Assembly (NCBI RefSeq): GCF_019670005.1
Contig: NZ_AP019783.1
Location: forward strand, 3,622,150-3,686,149
DNA: 64,000 nucleotides
Direction of reading: 5' to 3'
From: Methylomagnum ishizawai
Lineage (GTDB): Bacteria > Pseudomonadota > Gammaproteobacteria > Methylococcales > Methylococcaceae
The notes under the pieces: model-generated
Told to the model about the DNA's origin: nothing
Database searches by the model: none
Seen by the model: only the letters and a program-made list of their open reading frames with translations
Translations under genes and position numbers: made by a program
Shown: piece by piece, positions 57,303-64,000 of the stretch
Numbering within the stretch: the first letter of the stretch is position 1
Layout of the letters: each line of letters starts with the position of its first letter

Positions 57303-58031
57303 ATGGATATCCTGCTGCTGCGGTTCGACGCGCCCTTGATGAGCTTCGGCGCGGTCATGGTGGACCAGCATGGTCCCACCGACCGCTTTCCGGGGCTGTC
57401 GATGCTGGCGGGCTTGTTCGGCAACGCGCTGGGGCTGCGCCATGGCGACGCCCACGCCCTGGAAGCCCTGCAAAACCGCATCGAATACGCCGCCCGCTGG
57501 GATATCGAGCCCAAGGAATTGCTGGACTACCACACGGTGGACCTGGGCCAGGCCAAGATGTCCGAACCCGGTTGGACCACCCGCGGCGAACCCGAACACC
57601 GCACCGGCGGCGCGGCGGCGGCGCAGGGCATCCACCAGCGCTACCGGCATTATTGGGCCAACGGGGTGATGACCCTGGCGGTGGGCCTGCGGGGGGAAGG
57701 GGCCGAACCCTCGGCGACGACCCTGGCGGAACGGCTGCGCCAGCCGGCGCGTCCCTTGTTCCTGGGGCGCAAGACCTGCCTGCCCAGCGCCCCTTTGCTA
57801 CTGGGGCGGGCCGACGCCCCCGACGTGGTCGCGGCGCTCCGGACGGCCCCGGTGGCGCGGCGACCGGGCCATGTTCCCGCCACCCGGATGGCGGCCTGCT
57901 GGCCGCTGGGCTTCGGCGAAATCGGGCCGGGCCGCCGCGTCCCGGTCTACGACCGGCGCGATTGGCGCAACCAGGTCCACGCCGGGCGGCGGCAACGCTA
58001 CGAAGGCTGGCTGGAGGTCGGCACCCCATGA
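57303..58031 (+). CDS. cas5: Type I-E Cascade subunit Cas5e (CasD)
   Basis: A 242-residue RAMP protein that binds the 5' handle of the crRNA. It opens MDILLLRFDAPLMSFGAVMV, has the Cas5e block GPTDRFPGLSMLAGLFGNAL and the later LFLGRKTCLPSAPLL, and ends RNQVHAGRRQRYEGWL. Size is normal, with no added HNH or nuclease domain. The stop overlaps the cas6e ATG (ATGA). Confidence 0.95.
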   Translation: MDILLLRFDAPLMSFGAVMVDQHGPTDRFPGLSMLAGLFGNALGLRHGDAHALEALQNRIEYAARWDIEPKELLDYHTVDLGQAKMSEPGWTTRGEPEHRTGGAAAAQGIHQRYRHYWANGVMTLAVGLRGEGAEPSATTLAERLRQPARPLFLGRKTCLPSAPLLLGRADAPDVVAALRTAPVARRPGHVPATRMAACWPLGFGEIGPGRRVPVYDRRDWRNQVHAGRRQRYEGWLEVGTP

Positions 58032-58759
58032 ACCCGCGCCTCTACATGCTGAACCTGGACCTCGATACCGAGGCCTTGATCCGGTTCGCGCAGGATCAAG
58101 GACTCAACCACGGCCACGACGAAGACCTGGGCTACGCGGCCCATGCCTGGCTCGCGGCCTGCTTCGGCGAACTCGCGCCCAAGCCCTTCCGCCTGCTCAA
58201 CCATCACGGGCCGCATCTACGGCTCCTGGCCTACAGCGAACACGACAGCCAAACCCTGCTGGACCGCGCCGCCGCCGCGCCGGAAGCCCGGAAGGCGCTG
58301 CATCCCACCGGTCCCGTCCACGCCGCCCTGGCCGGGAATTGGCGGGTCGGCGACCGGCTGGACTTCGAATTGCTGGCCTGTCCCGTCACCCGCCGGGACC
58401 AGAGCGAAAAGGACGTGTATCTCCGGCGCTTGGAAAACCCGCCACAGGGCCAGCCCCCGCCGGAACGCGGCGCGGTCTACCGCGACTGGCTGGCCGCGCA
58501 ACTGGCCGGGGCGGCGGATTTGGAAAGCTTCCGGCTGGAAGGCTTCCATCTGGTCCGCATCCTCCGGCGGACCCAGGCCACGGCGACGGCGAAAACCCGC
58601 ACGGCCCCGGCCATCACCCGGCCCAGGGCGCTGTGCCGGGGCGGGCTGCGCATCGCCGACCCCGAACTTTTCCAAAGCCTGCTGAAACGCGGCATCGGGC
58701 GGCACCGGGCCTTCGGCTATGGCATGTTGCTCTTGCGGCCCGGCGCGGGTATAAGTTGA
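58028..58759 (+). CDS. cas6e: crRNA endonuclease Cas6e (Cse3, CasE)
   Basis: A 243-residue RAMP endonuclease that cleaves pre-crRNA at the 3' base of the repeat hairpin. The N-terminal catalytic region has NHGHDEDLGYAAHAWLAACF with His 28 and 30 and Tyr 36 as candidates. The C-terminal glycine-rich loop is GIGRHRAFGYGMLLLRP, the RNA-binding motif of the family. It starts inside the cas5 stop (four-base overlap), and the stop lies six bases before the first CRISPR repeat. Its substrate is therefore almost surely the adjacent array. Confidence 0.95.
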   Translation: MNPRLYMLNLDLDTEALIRFAQDQGLNHGHDEDLGYAAHAWLAACFGELAPKPFRLLNHHGPHLRLLAYSEHDSQTLLDRAAAAPEARKALHPTGPVHAALAGNWRVGDRLDFELLACPVTRRDQSEKDVYLRRLENPPQGQPPPERGAVYRDWLAAQLAGAADLESFRLEGFHLVRILRRTQATATAKTRTAPAITRPRALCRGGLRIADPELFQSLLKRGIGRHRAFGYGMLLLRPGAGIS

Positions 58760-58765
58760 CCTTTC

Positions 58766-58972
58766 CCTCCCCCGCCACCGCGGGGATCGACCGGTAGCGG
58801 CCAAAACGGACGCTAACACGACCCACTTCCCCGCCCACGCGGGGATCGACCGATATTGCTGTGGACGACGAAGCTGCAAGACCGCTTCCCCCGCGCCGGC
58901 GGGGATAGACCTTACTAGGGCTTATTGCAAACGCCACGGTAAACCCTTCCCCGCCCACGCGGGGAACCGCCT
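58766..58972 (+). CRISPR. Degenerate type I-E CRISPR array, four repeats and three spacers
   Basis: Repeats of 28 nt lie at 58766-58793, 58825-58852, 58885-58912 and 58945-58972, with spacers of 31, 32 and 32 nt. All four carry the identical hairpin stem CCCCGC/GCGGGG as in E. coli-type repeats, starting at 58770, 58829, 58889 and 58949. Loops differ: CACC, CCAC, GCCG and CCAC. The 8-nt handle after the stem is ATCGACCG in repeats 1 and 2, ATAGACCT in repeat 3 and AACCGCCT in the last. No leader separates it from cas6e. Spacer sequences matched nothing visible in the window. Confidence 0.9.
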
Positions 58973-59008
58973 CCCGCCCCCAGGAACCCGCCTTCCACGG
59001 GGGGCGGG
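58973..59008. terminator. Inverted repeat after the CRISPR array
   Basis: Nine-base perfect arms CCCGCCCCC (58973-58981) and GGGGGCGGG (59000-59008) enclose an 18-base loop, directly after repeat 4. No T-run follows. It may end both the array transcript and the convergent DUF2288 gene. Confidence 0.45.
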
Positions 59009-59022
59009 CCAAGGCATCCGGC

Positions 59023-59322
59023 TCAGTGCCCGCCCGCCTCCTGCGCCAAGACCCAGGGCGCGACCACCACCGCCCTCAGCGTCTGCCCCGTGGCTTCCCA
59101 GCGCTGGGCATGTTCGTCGGTGGCGCGGACCACCCGGCCCGCGTCCAGCCAGCCCCGCAAGGCCCCGGCGTCGTCCGCCGCGACCCGCGCCGCCACCTCG
59201 ACCAGGTCCAGGCCGGGGGACACCGCGACCACGACGCCCCTGGCGAAATGCCGCTGCAAATCACCCCAGGAAATCAGGCCGGTCTCGGCGGCCAACTTCC
59301 TATGCAACTCGGTCGTTTCCAT
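59023..59322 (-). CDS. DUF2288 family protein
   Basis: A 99-residue protein matching the DUF2288 pattern: LAAETGLISWGDLQRHFARGVVVAV, then LDLVEVAARVAADDAGALRGWLDAG and VRATDEHAQRW. The function of the family is unknown. The start at 59322 is ATG with GGGGTGG in front; a GTG three codons upstream is possible. It follows the Kef-like gene by 40 bp on the same strand and points towards the CRISPR array. Confidence 0.88.
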   Translation of the reverse strand: METTELHRKLAAETGLISWGDLQRHFARGVVVAVSPGLDLVEVAARVAADDAGALRGWLDAGRVVRATDEHAQRWEATGQTLRAVVVAPWVLAQEAGGH

Positions 59323-59362
59323 CGCTTCCACCCCAAAAGCCGCCAGTATAGGGCAAGCCGGC

Positions 59363-60922
59363 TCAAGCCGGACCGCTCCCGCCCCGCGCCTCGGGTTCGA
59401 CCGCCAACACCCGCTCCGCCAAGCGCTCGCCCGCCTCGGTCAACGGATGGAACACCACGTCCGCGCCCACCCGGTACAATTCCGGGTCTTCGTGGGAATG
59501 GAAGGCCGTGGTGCCGATGGAGCCCTGGAACCCCAAGGCCCGCAGGCGCTCCACCGTGGTCCGCCGGGCCTCGAACTCCGGCAAGGTCAGGATCACGCCC
59601 TTGATCCGGCCCCAGGAGAACGCCTCCCACAACTCGGGGTCCTCGGCATCGCCGTAATGCACGCGCAAGCCCTGGTCGCGGTATTTGCCCACCCGTGTCG
59701 GGTCGGCGTCCAGGCCCATCACCCGCGCCCGGTGGCCGTCCAGGGCCAGATAGGCGGCGGTGCCGGTGCGGCCCATGCCGATCACCAGCCATTCCGCCGC
59801 GCCGGTGCTGACCGGCAGGCGGTCGGGATGCCTGCCCTTGCGCTCGTAGCGCACCAGCCAGGGTTCCAGCCAGGAGAACAAGCGGTGCGACACCCGGTTC
59901 AAGGGTGCCGCCAAGGCCAGCGATCCCGCCACCGCGCAGGCCAGCACCGGTCCCCATTCCGCCGCCAGCAAGCCGCCCTCGATCACCACGGCGGACACGA
60001 TCAAGGTGAATTCGCTGTAGGTCGTCAAGGCCAACGAAGACACGAAGGCCGTGCGGGCGCGCAGCCCCACCACCAGCAGCAAGGCGAAGAACAACACCCC
60101 CTGCAAGGGCAGCAAGGCCAGGAGTTGCAAGGCCCGCAGCGCATCCGCCTGGGTGGGGAGGCCCGCCAAGCCGATTTGCAGGAAGAACGCGACCAGGAAC
60201 ACCTCCTTCAAGCTCCAGAGCTTCTTGGCGAGTTCGCCCGCGTCGCGGTGGCCCGCCAACAGCATCCCCATCAGCAAAGCCCCCAAATCGCCCGCCACGC
60301 CCACGGTCTCCGCCAATTTGCCGCCGGCGAAGGCCAGCAGTATCCCCAGCAGCAATTGCAATTCGTCGCCCCGCCCCGCCTCGAACAGGCGCGCGACCAA
60401 AGGCCGCAACAAGGGCAAGGCCAACAGGCCCAGCGCCCAGGTCGAAGGCCGCTGCCCGCCCGCCACCGCCAACAAGGCCACGGCGACGATATCCTGCAAG
60501 ATGAGGATGCCCAGCACCGTCCGGCCATGGAAGGTGCCGAGCTCGCGGTTGTCCTCCAAGACCTTCACCGCCAGGACCGTGCTGGAAAACCCCAGGCTCG
60601 CGCCCAGCACCAGGCCCCCGGTCAAGCGCTGGTCCTGCATCAGGAAGGCCAGCCCCGACACCCCGGCCACGATGAGCAAATGCAAGCCCCCGACCCCCAG
60701 CACCTCGCGCTTGACCAAGGTCGAAAAATTGAGCTTCAGCCCGACCGTGAACAACAACAGCAGGATGCCGTTCTCGGCCAGATGGGACAGCACCGCCTCG
60801 GAGCGTATGCCGAGCAGATAGAGCCCATAACCGGCGGCGAGATAACCGACCAAGGGTGGCAAGAACAATCGGCAGGCCAAGAGGCCCGCGATATAGGCGG
60901 CGCTGATCCAGAGCAATTCCAT
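59363..60922 (-). CDS. Kef-type cation:proton antiporter with TrkA-N domain
   Basis: A 519-residue inner-membrane protein of the CPA2 family. About eleven to twelve helices fill residues 1-385 (LLWISAAYIAGLLACRLF; the conserved LGILILQDIVAVALLAV is the transport motif). A cytosolic TrkA-N Rossmann domain at 395-505 binds NAD(H) through WLVIGMGRTGTAAYLAL and has EDPELWEAF. It lacks the KefC regulatory C-terminal extension and no KefF-type partner lies beside it. It likely exchanges K+ or Na+ for protons. The start at 60922 is a good N-terminus. It shares a strand with the chemoreceptor upstream. Confidence 0.93.
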   Translation of the reverse strand: MELLWISAAYIAGLLACRLFLPPLVGYLAAGYGLYLLGIRSEAVLSHLAENGILLLLFTVGLKLNFSTLVKREVLGVGGLHLLIVAGVSGLAFLMQDQRLTGGLVLGASLGFSSTVLAVKVLEDNRELGTFHGRTVLGILILQDIVAVALLAVAGGQRPSTWALGLLALPLLRPLVARLFEAGRGDELQLLLGILLAFAGGKLAETVGVAGDLGALLMGMLLAGHRDAGELAKKLWSLKEVFLVAFFLQIGLAGLPTQADALRALQLLALLPLQGVLFFALLLVVGLRARTAFVSSLALTTYSEFTLIVSAVVIEGGLLAAEWGPVLACAVAGSLALAAPLNRVSHRLFSWLEPWLVRYERKGRHPDRLPVSTGAAEWLVIGMGRTGTAAYLALDGHRARVMGLDADPTRVGKYRDQGLRVHYGDAEDPELWEAFSWGRIKGVILTLPEFEARRTTVERLRALGFQGSIGTTAFHSHEDPELYRVGADVVFHPLTEAGERLAERVLAVEPEARGGSGPA

Positions 60923-61098
60923 GGTGGGTGGGTTCCGGCGGAAGGGAGGGCGGGATTCTGCCCCATTTCGGAGCTATCTTCGCCGATTGCCGCCGCCGGG
61001 AAAAGCCGCGTTCCGTCGAACGGAGGGCCGGAAGGCGGACAGCCCGGCCCGGAACCCCGCAAACCAGGCCCAAACGCCACCCAGCGTCCGGGCCACGG

Positions 61099-63300
61099 TC
61101 AGGCCAGCTTGAACCCCCCCACCATCACGATCAATTCCCGCGACTGGTCCTCCAGGCTGGCGGCGGCGGCGGCGGCTTGCTCGACCAGGGCGGCGTTGCG
61201 CTGGGTCGCCTCGTCCATGTTGGCCACCGCCAGGGCCATTTGCTCGATGCCCTTGGATTGCTCGCGGCTGGCCCCGCTGATATGGGTGACCAAACCCGCC
61301 ACCCGGTGGAACGATTCCACCACCTCGCCCACCGTGGCCCCGGCCTGGTGCACCAACTGCCCCCCGGCCTCGACCTGGGCCGTGGTCGCGGCGATCAAGG
61401 CCTTGATTTCATGGGCGGCCTGGGCGCTGCGCTGGGCCAGCGCCCGGACCTCGGTCGCCACCACCGCGAAACCCCGGCCCTGCTCGCCCGCCCGCGCCGC
61501 CTCGACCGCCGCGTTCAGCGCCAGGATGTTGGTTTGGAAAGCGATGCCGTCGATCACCCCGATAATATCGGCGATGCGCTTGGAACCCTGCTGGATATCC
61601 TCCATGGTCGCGACCACCCGCCGCATCAGTTCGCCGCCGCGGGTGGCGGTGGCGTTGGCCGCTTCCGCCAGGGCGTTGGCCTGCGTGGCGTTCTCGGCGT
61701 TCTGCTGCACGGTGGCGCTGAGCTGGCCCATGGACGAGGCCGCCTGGTCCAGGCTGGCGGCTTCCTCCTCGGTGCGCCGCGACAAATCCATATTGCCGGC
61801 CGCGATCTCGCTGGCCGCCGTGTGTATGGCCTCGCTGGATTGTTTGATCCCGCCGACCACCGACCGCAACCGGGCCACGGTGGCATTGGTGTCGTCCTTC
61901 AAGCGGCCCAGGGTGCCTTCGTAGGCGGCCTCGACCTGGCGGGTCAGGTCGCCGGTGGAAACGGCGTGCAACACCCGCGTCACCTCGGCCACGCCCTCGG
62001 CGCTGGTCTCCAGGAAACGATTGATGCCCCGCGCCAAATCGGCGAAAAAGCCCTGCTTGTCCCCCAGCGCCAAGCGGCGACCGAAATCGCCCTGGGCGGC
62101 GGCGGCGACGATCTCCCCGATTTCGCGCTCGACCGCCACCTCGGCGGTGCGGTCGCGGAACTCCGCCACCATGCCCAAGCGTTCGCCCTGTCCACCCAGC
62201 ACCGGGTTGAACGCCGCCGCCAAGCGCCGCCCGCCGAATTCCAACTCCGCCAGTCCGACGCCGTCCAGACCGGCCCAGCGCCGGGCCTCGGGATGCAGGC
62301 GGTCGATCCTGCCGCCGACCATATTCCCGGCGTCGAATTCCGGCCAATCGCGGCGGATGGCGGCCTCGGCCTCCTGGAAGATGCGCCGCGCCGCCGGGTT
62401 GGCGTAGATGATGGCCTGTCCGGGATCGGCGATCATGACGCCGGTGCTGACGTTGTCCAGGGCGATCTTGATCCGGGCCATGGCCTCGGCGGCGCGGTGT
62501 TCGCCATCGAGGCGGTCCAGCAATTGCCCCCGCATCCGTTCGATGGCGGCCATCAGGCTGTCGCGGTCGCCGCTACGCAAGGCGATTTGGGCGGATAGAT
62601 CGCCGTCGGCGATACGGTGGGCGATGGTGGCGGCGGTGTCCGGTTCCCCGCCCAATTGGCGCATGACCGCGCGGGTGATGGCGAAACCCAGGCTCCCCAC
62701 CAGGCCCGAGACCAACAGCACGCCGATCCAGGTTTGCCACACGGCCTCGGTCTGGAACTCCACGGCCCGGGCGGCGGCTTGCTTGGCCAAACCGGCGTTG
62801 TATTTGGCGTGTTCCTCGAGCAGGGTTTGCAGGGTCCGGCCTATCGGGGTGAGGCGGTCGACGGCGTCGCGGACCGGCCTCTTGTCCGTTTTGCCGCCCA
62901 GGGCCAGCACCTCGGCGATCCCGGCCTGGTATTGGGTCCAATGCTGTCGCTCGGTGTCCAGGAAATGCCGGTCCTTCTCGTCCGAAACCAGCGTCTCGTA
63001 GGCCCGGAGCGCCCCGGACAGGCCACCACGGGACTCCTGCAATTCCTGCTCCAGCTTGGCGGCCTTGGCCGGGTCCTCGTTCAACACATAGCGCAACACC
63101 CGCACCCGGACCTGCCCGAAATACTTCACCGCCTCGTTCACCCCGACCAGGGAGGGCACGCTGCTGGCATTGGCGAAATTGGCGGCGGCGAACACCTGTT
63201 TGATCTGATAATTCGCCAAGACCGCGACGCCCGCCAAGCCGAACAGTCCCAGGCCGACGAGCAGCAGGATTTTCCTGGCGACGGTCATTCTGATTTTCAT
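61099..63300 (-). CDS. Methyl-accepting chemotaxis protein with PAS domain
   Basis: A 733-residue chemoreceptor. TM1 is at 10-32 ([20 protein letters not shown]), followed by a helical periplasmic sensor of about 150 residues. TM2 is near 190-210 ([20 protein letters not shown]), followed by HAMP. A PAS domain sits at about 255-385 ([20 protein letters not shown]). A second HAMP-like stretch comes before the signalling domain ([17 protein letters not shown]...). The hairpin tip reads [20 protein letters not shown]. The start at 63300 ([10 protein letters not shown]) has GGGGGA in front. It lies 176 bp upstream of the antiporter gene. Confidence 0.94.
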   Translation of the reverse strand: MKIRMTVARKILLLVGLGLFGLAGVAVLANYQIKQVFAAANFANASSVPSLVGVNEAVKYFGQVRVRVLRYVLNEDPAKAAKLEQELQESRGGLSGALRAYETLVSDEKDRHFLDTERQHWTQYQAGIAEVLALGGKTDKRPVRDAVDRLTPIGRTLQTLLEEHAKYNAGLAKQAAARAVEFQTEAVWQTWIGVLLVSGLVGSLGFAITRAVMRQLGGEPDTAATIAHRIADGDLSAQIALRSGDRDSLMAAIERMRGQLLDRLDGEHRAAEAMARIKIALDNVSTGVMIADPGQAIIYANPAARRIFQEAEAAIRRDWPEFDAGNMVGGRIDRLHPEARRWAGLDGVGLAELEFGGRRLAAAFNPVLGGQGERLGMVAEFRDRTAEVAVEREIGEIVAAAAQGDFGRRLALGDKQGFFADLARGINRFLETSAEGVAEVTRVLHAVSTGDLTRQVEAAYEGTLGRLKDDTNATVARLRSVVGGIKQSSEAIHTAASEIAAGNMDLSRRTEEEAASLDQAASSMGQLSATVQQNAENATQANALAEAANATATRGGELMRRVVATMEDIQQGSKRIADIIGVIDGIAFQTNILALNAAVEAARAGEQGRGFAVVATEVRALAQRSAQAAHEIKALIAATTAQVEAGGQLVHQAGATVGEVVESFHRVAGLVTHISGASREQSKGIEQMALAVANMDEATQRNAALVEQAAAAAASLEDQSRELIVMVGGFKLA

Positions 63301-63441
63301 TATGGAATCCCCCTTGCTTTGGAACACCGGCGGTCCGCCAGAGGGTGGGCGGTGCCGTGTTCCCCGGCAAGTATGGCACGGGGTTCCGGGAACGGCGGGC
63401 GGGGGGAATCGGGACCGGAGCTTCGGAGCGGCGGGCGGGAA

Positions 63442-63999
63442 TCAAGCCGCGGGCGGCGGGGTGGCGGCGCACCGGCGCAGGGCGTCCAGCAGGCGGTCGA
63501 TTTCCTGGGCCGTGTTGTAGGCCAGGAGTCCGATCCGCAGCCAACCGCCGTCCGCTTCCACCCCCAGCCGCTGGCACAGGCCCAGGGCGTAGAAATTGCC
63601 ATGCCAGGTGAAAATGCCTTGTTCGCCCAAGACCCGCGCCAACTGGGCGGGCGTCCAACCGGCCAAGCGGAGCGCCACGGTGGGCGTGCGGTTCGCGGTC
63701 CGGGCGGGATCGGCCTCGCCATAGACCCGCAGCCCCGGAATCCCGGCCAACCCCGCCAGCAAATGGCGGGACAGGCCGCGCTCGTAGTCGCGGCTGGCGG
63801 TCATGGCGGCGACCAGGGCCGCACGGCGGTCCCCGGCCCCAGGGGCGACCTCGCGGCCCAGCGCCTCCAGATATTGCAGGGTCGCCAGCACCCCGGCCAG
63901 GGCTTCATGGTTCTGGGTGCCGGTTTCCCAGCGCCCCGGCACGCTGTCCGGGGCCGGGGCCAGCTTGTCGGGGCGGAGCCGGGCCAGATGCGCGCGCTT
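63442..63999 (-). CDS. Class V aminotransferase / cysteine desulfurase-like protein (5' end cut)
   Basis: The C-terminal 185 residues of a PLP enzyme, its N-terminus beyond the right edge. The visible start KRAHLARLRPDKLAPAPDS runs into PGRWETGTQNHEALAGVLAT, the signature of the cysteine desulfurase-like (TIGR01976-type) branch of class V aminotransferases. This is followed by TVALRLAGWTPAQLARVLGE and the small domain WLRIGLLAYNTAQEIDRLLDAL. The catalytic Lys lies upstream, outside the window, so activity cannot be judged. The stop is at 63442. Confidence 0.82.
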   Translation of the reverse strand, partial: KRAHLARLRPDKLAPAPDSVPGRWETGTQNHEALAGVLATLQYLEALGREVAPGAGDRRAALVAAMTASRDYERGLSRHLLAGLAGIPGLRVYGEADPARTANRTPTVALRLAGWTPAQLARVLGEQGIFTWHGNFYALGLCQRLGVEADGGWLRIGLLAYNTAQEIDRLLDALRRCAATPPPAA

Positions 64000-64000
64000 G

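Noticed and set aside
54090-58759. HNH-Cascade or transposon-associated CRISPR (CAST)
   Set aside because: No HNH motif or extra domain is visible in Cse1 or Cas5, and no TniQ, TnsA, TnsB or TnsC gene lies near.
56006-58759. A 917-residue frame running through cas7 and cas5
   Set aside because: It is the wrong frame of known Cas7 and Cas5 until it joins the real cas6e at 58028; the upstream part is Arg/Pro-rich shadow.
58766-58793. First repeat as a degenerate leader-distal end
   Set aside because: Its hairpin and the ATCGACCG handle are intact, identical to repeat 2, so it counts as a functional repeat; true degeneracy is greatest at repeat 4.

Overview
The window is a very GC-rich chromosomal segment from a gammaproteobacterium. 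The best guess is a Methylococcaceae-type methanotroph (Methylococcus/Methylomagnum-like). The main reason is an oxidosqualene (lanosterol-type) cyclase followed by a squalene monooxygenase, a bacterial sterol pair known from Methylococcus capsulatus and few other bacteria. Other genes (EF-hand-fused transaldolase, rubredoxin reductase-like protein, NtrBC, MotAB, glycogen genes) are compatible with this. No rRNA, tRNA or insertion sequence was seen. Both ends cut genes: a secreted protein of unknown function on the left and a class V aminotransferase on the right.

Layout. 1-4.7 kb: minus-strand cluster of an ABM-domain protein, an outer-membrane beta-barrel (SphA/phenol-MetA type), a secreted arylsulfatase and a secreted unknown. 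4.9-12.2 kb: MHS-type MFS transporter, GAF-PAS-sigma54 regulator, EamA exporter with a His-rich tail, methyltransferase, lipoprotein, FixJ-type regulator and an HTH-REC regulator. 12.4-19.2 kb: minus-strand glycogen/alpha-glucan operon glgB-glgA-alpha-amylase; GlgA carries a 42-bp tandem-repeat-encoded N-terminal extension. 19.5-28.6 kb: REC-PP2C phosphatase, HEAGH protein, OpgD-like protein, GST, glutathione peroxidase, NtrB-NtrC, cyclic-nucleotide-binding protein, metallophosphoesterase. 29-35.1 kb: chemoreceptor, RTX protein, small protein, transaldolase/EF-hand fusion. 35.4-39 kb: sterol pair (cyclase and squalene monooxygenase) ending in a clear terminator. 39-45.1 kb: htpG, motA-motB, membrane-anchored methyltransferase, small secreted protein. 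45.2-53.3 kb: rubredoxin reductase-like protein, trpS, Tat-exported FAD oxidase, PilZ protein, QueD-like/DUF1249/methyltransferase run, REC-PP2C-HATPase protein, DUF423 protein.

53.3-59 kb holds the most unusual locus: a type I-E Cascade operon (cse1-cse2-cas7-cas5-cas6e) with no cas3, cas1 or cas2 in the window. It runs within a few bases into a four-repeat, three-spacer array that has no leader. All four repeats have diverged, yet each keeps the identical six-base-pair Cas6e hairpin stem. This looks like an interference- and adaptation-less effector that can still process crRNA: either a relic, a system relying on Cas proteins in trans, or a repurposed regulator. 59-64 kb: DUF2288 protein, Kef-type antiporter, a second chemoreceptor and the truncated aminotransferase.

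Coordinates, starts and motifs were read directly from the sequence. Family names rest on motif recognition, not database searches. Where the reading frame allowed a longer start, the chosen start follows signal peptides, family N-termini and ribosome binding sites.
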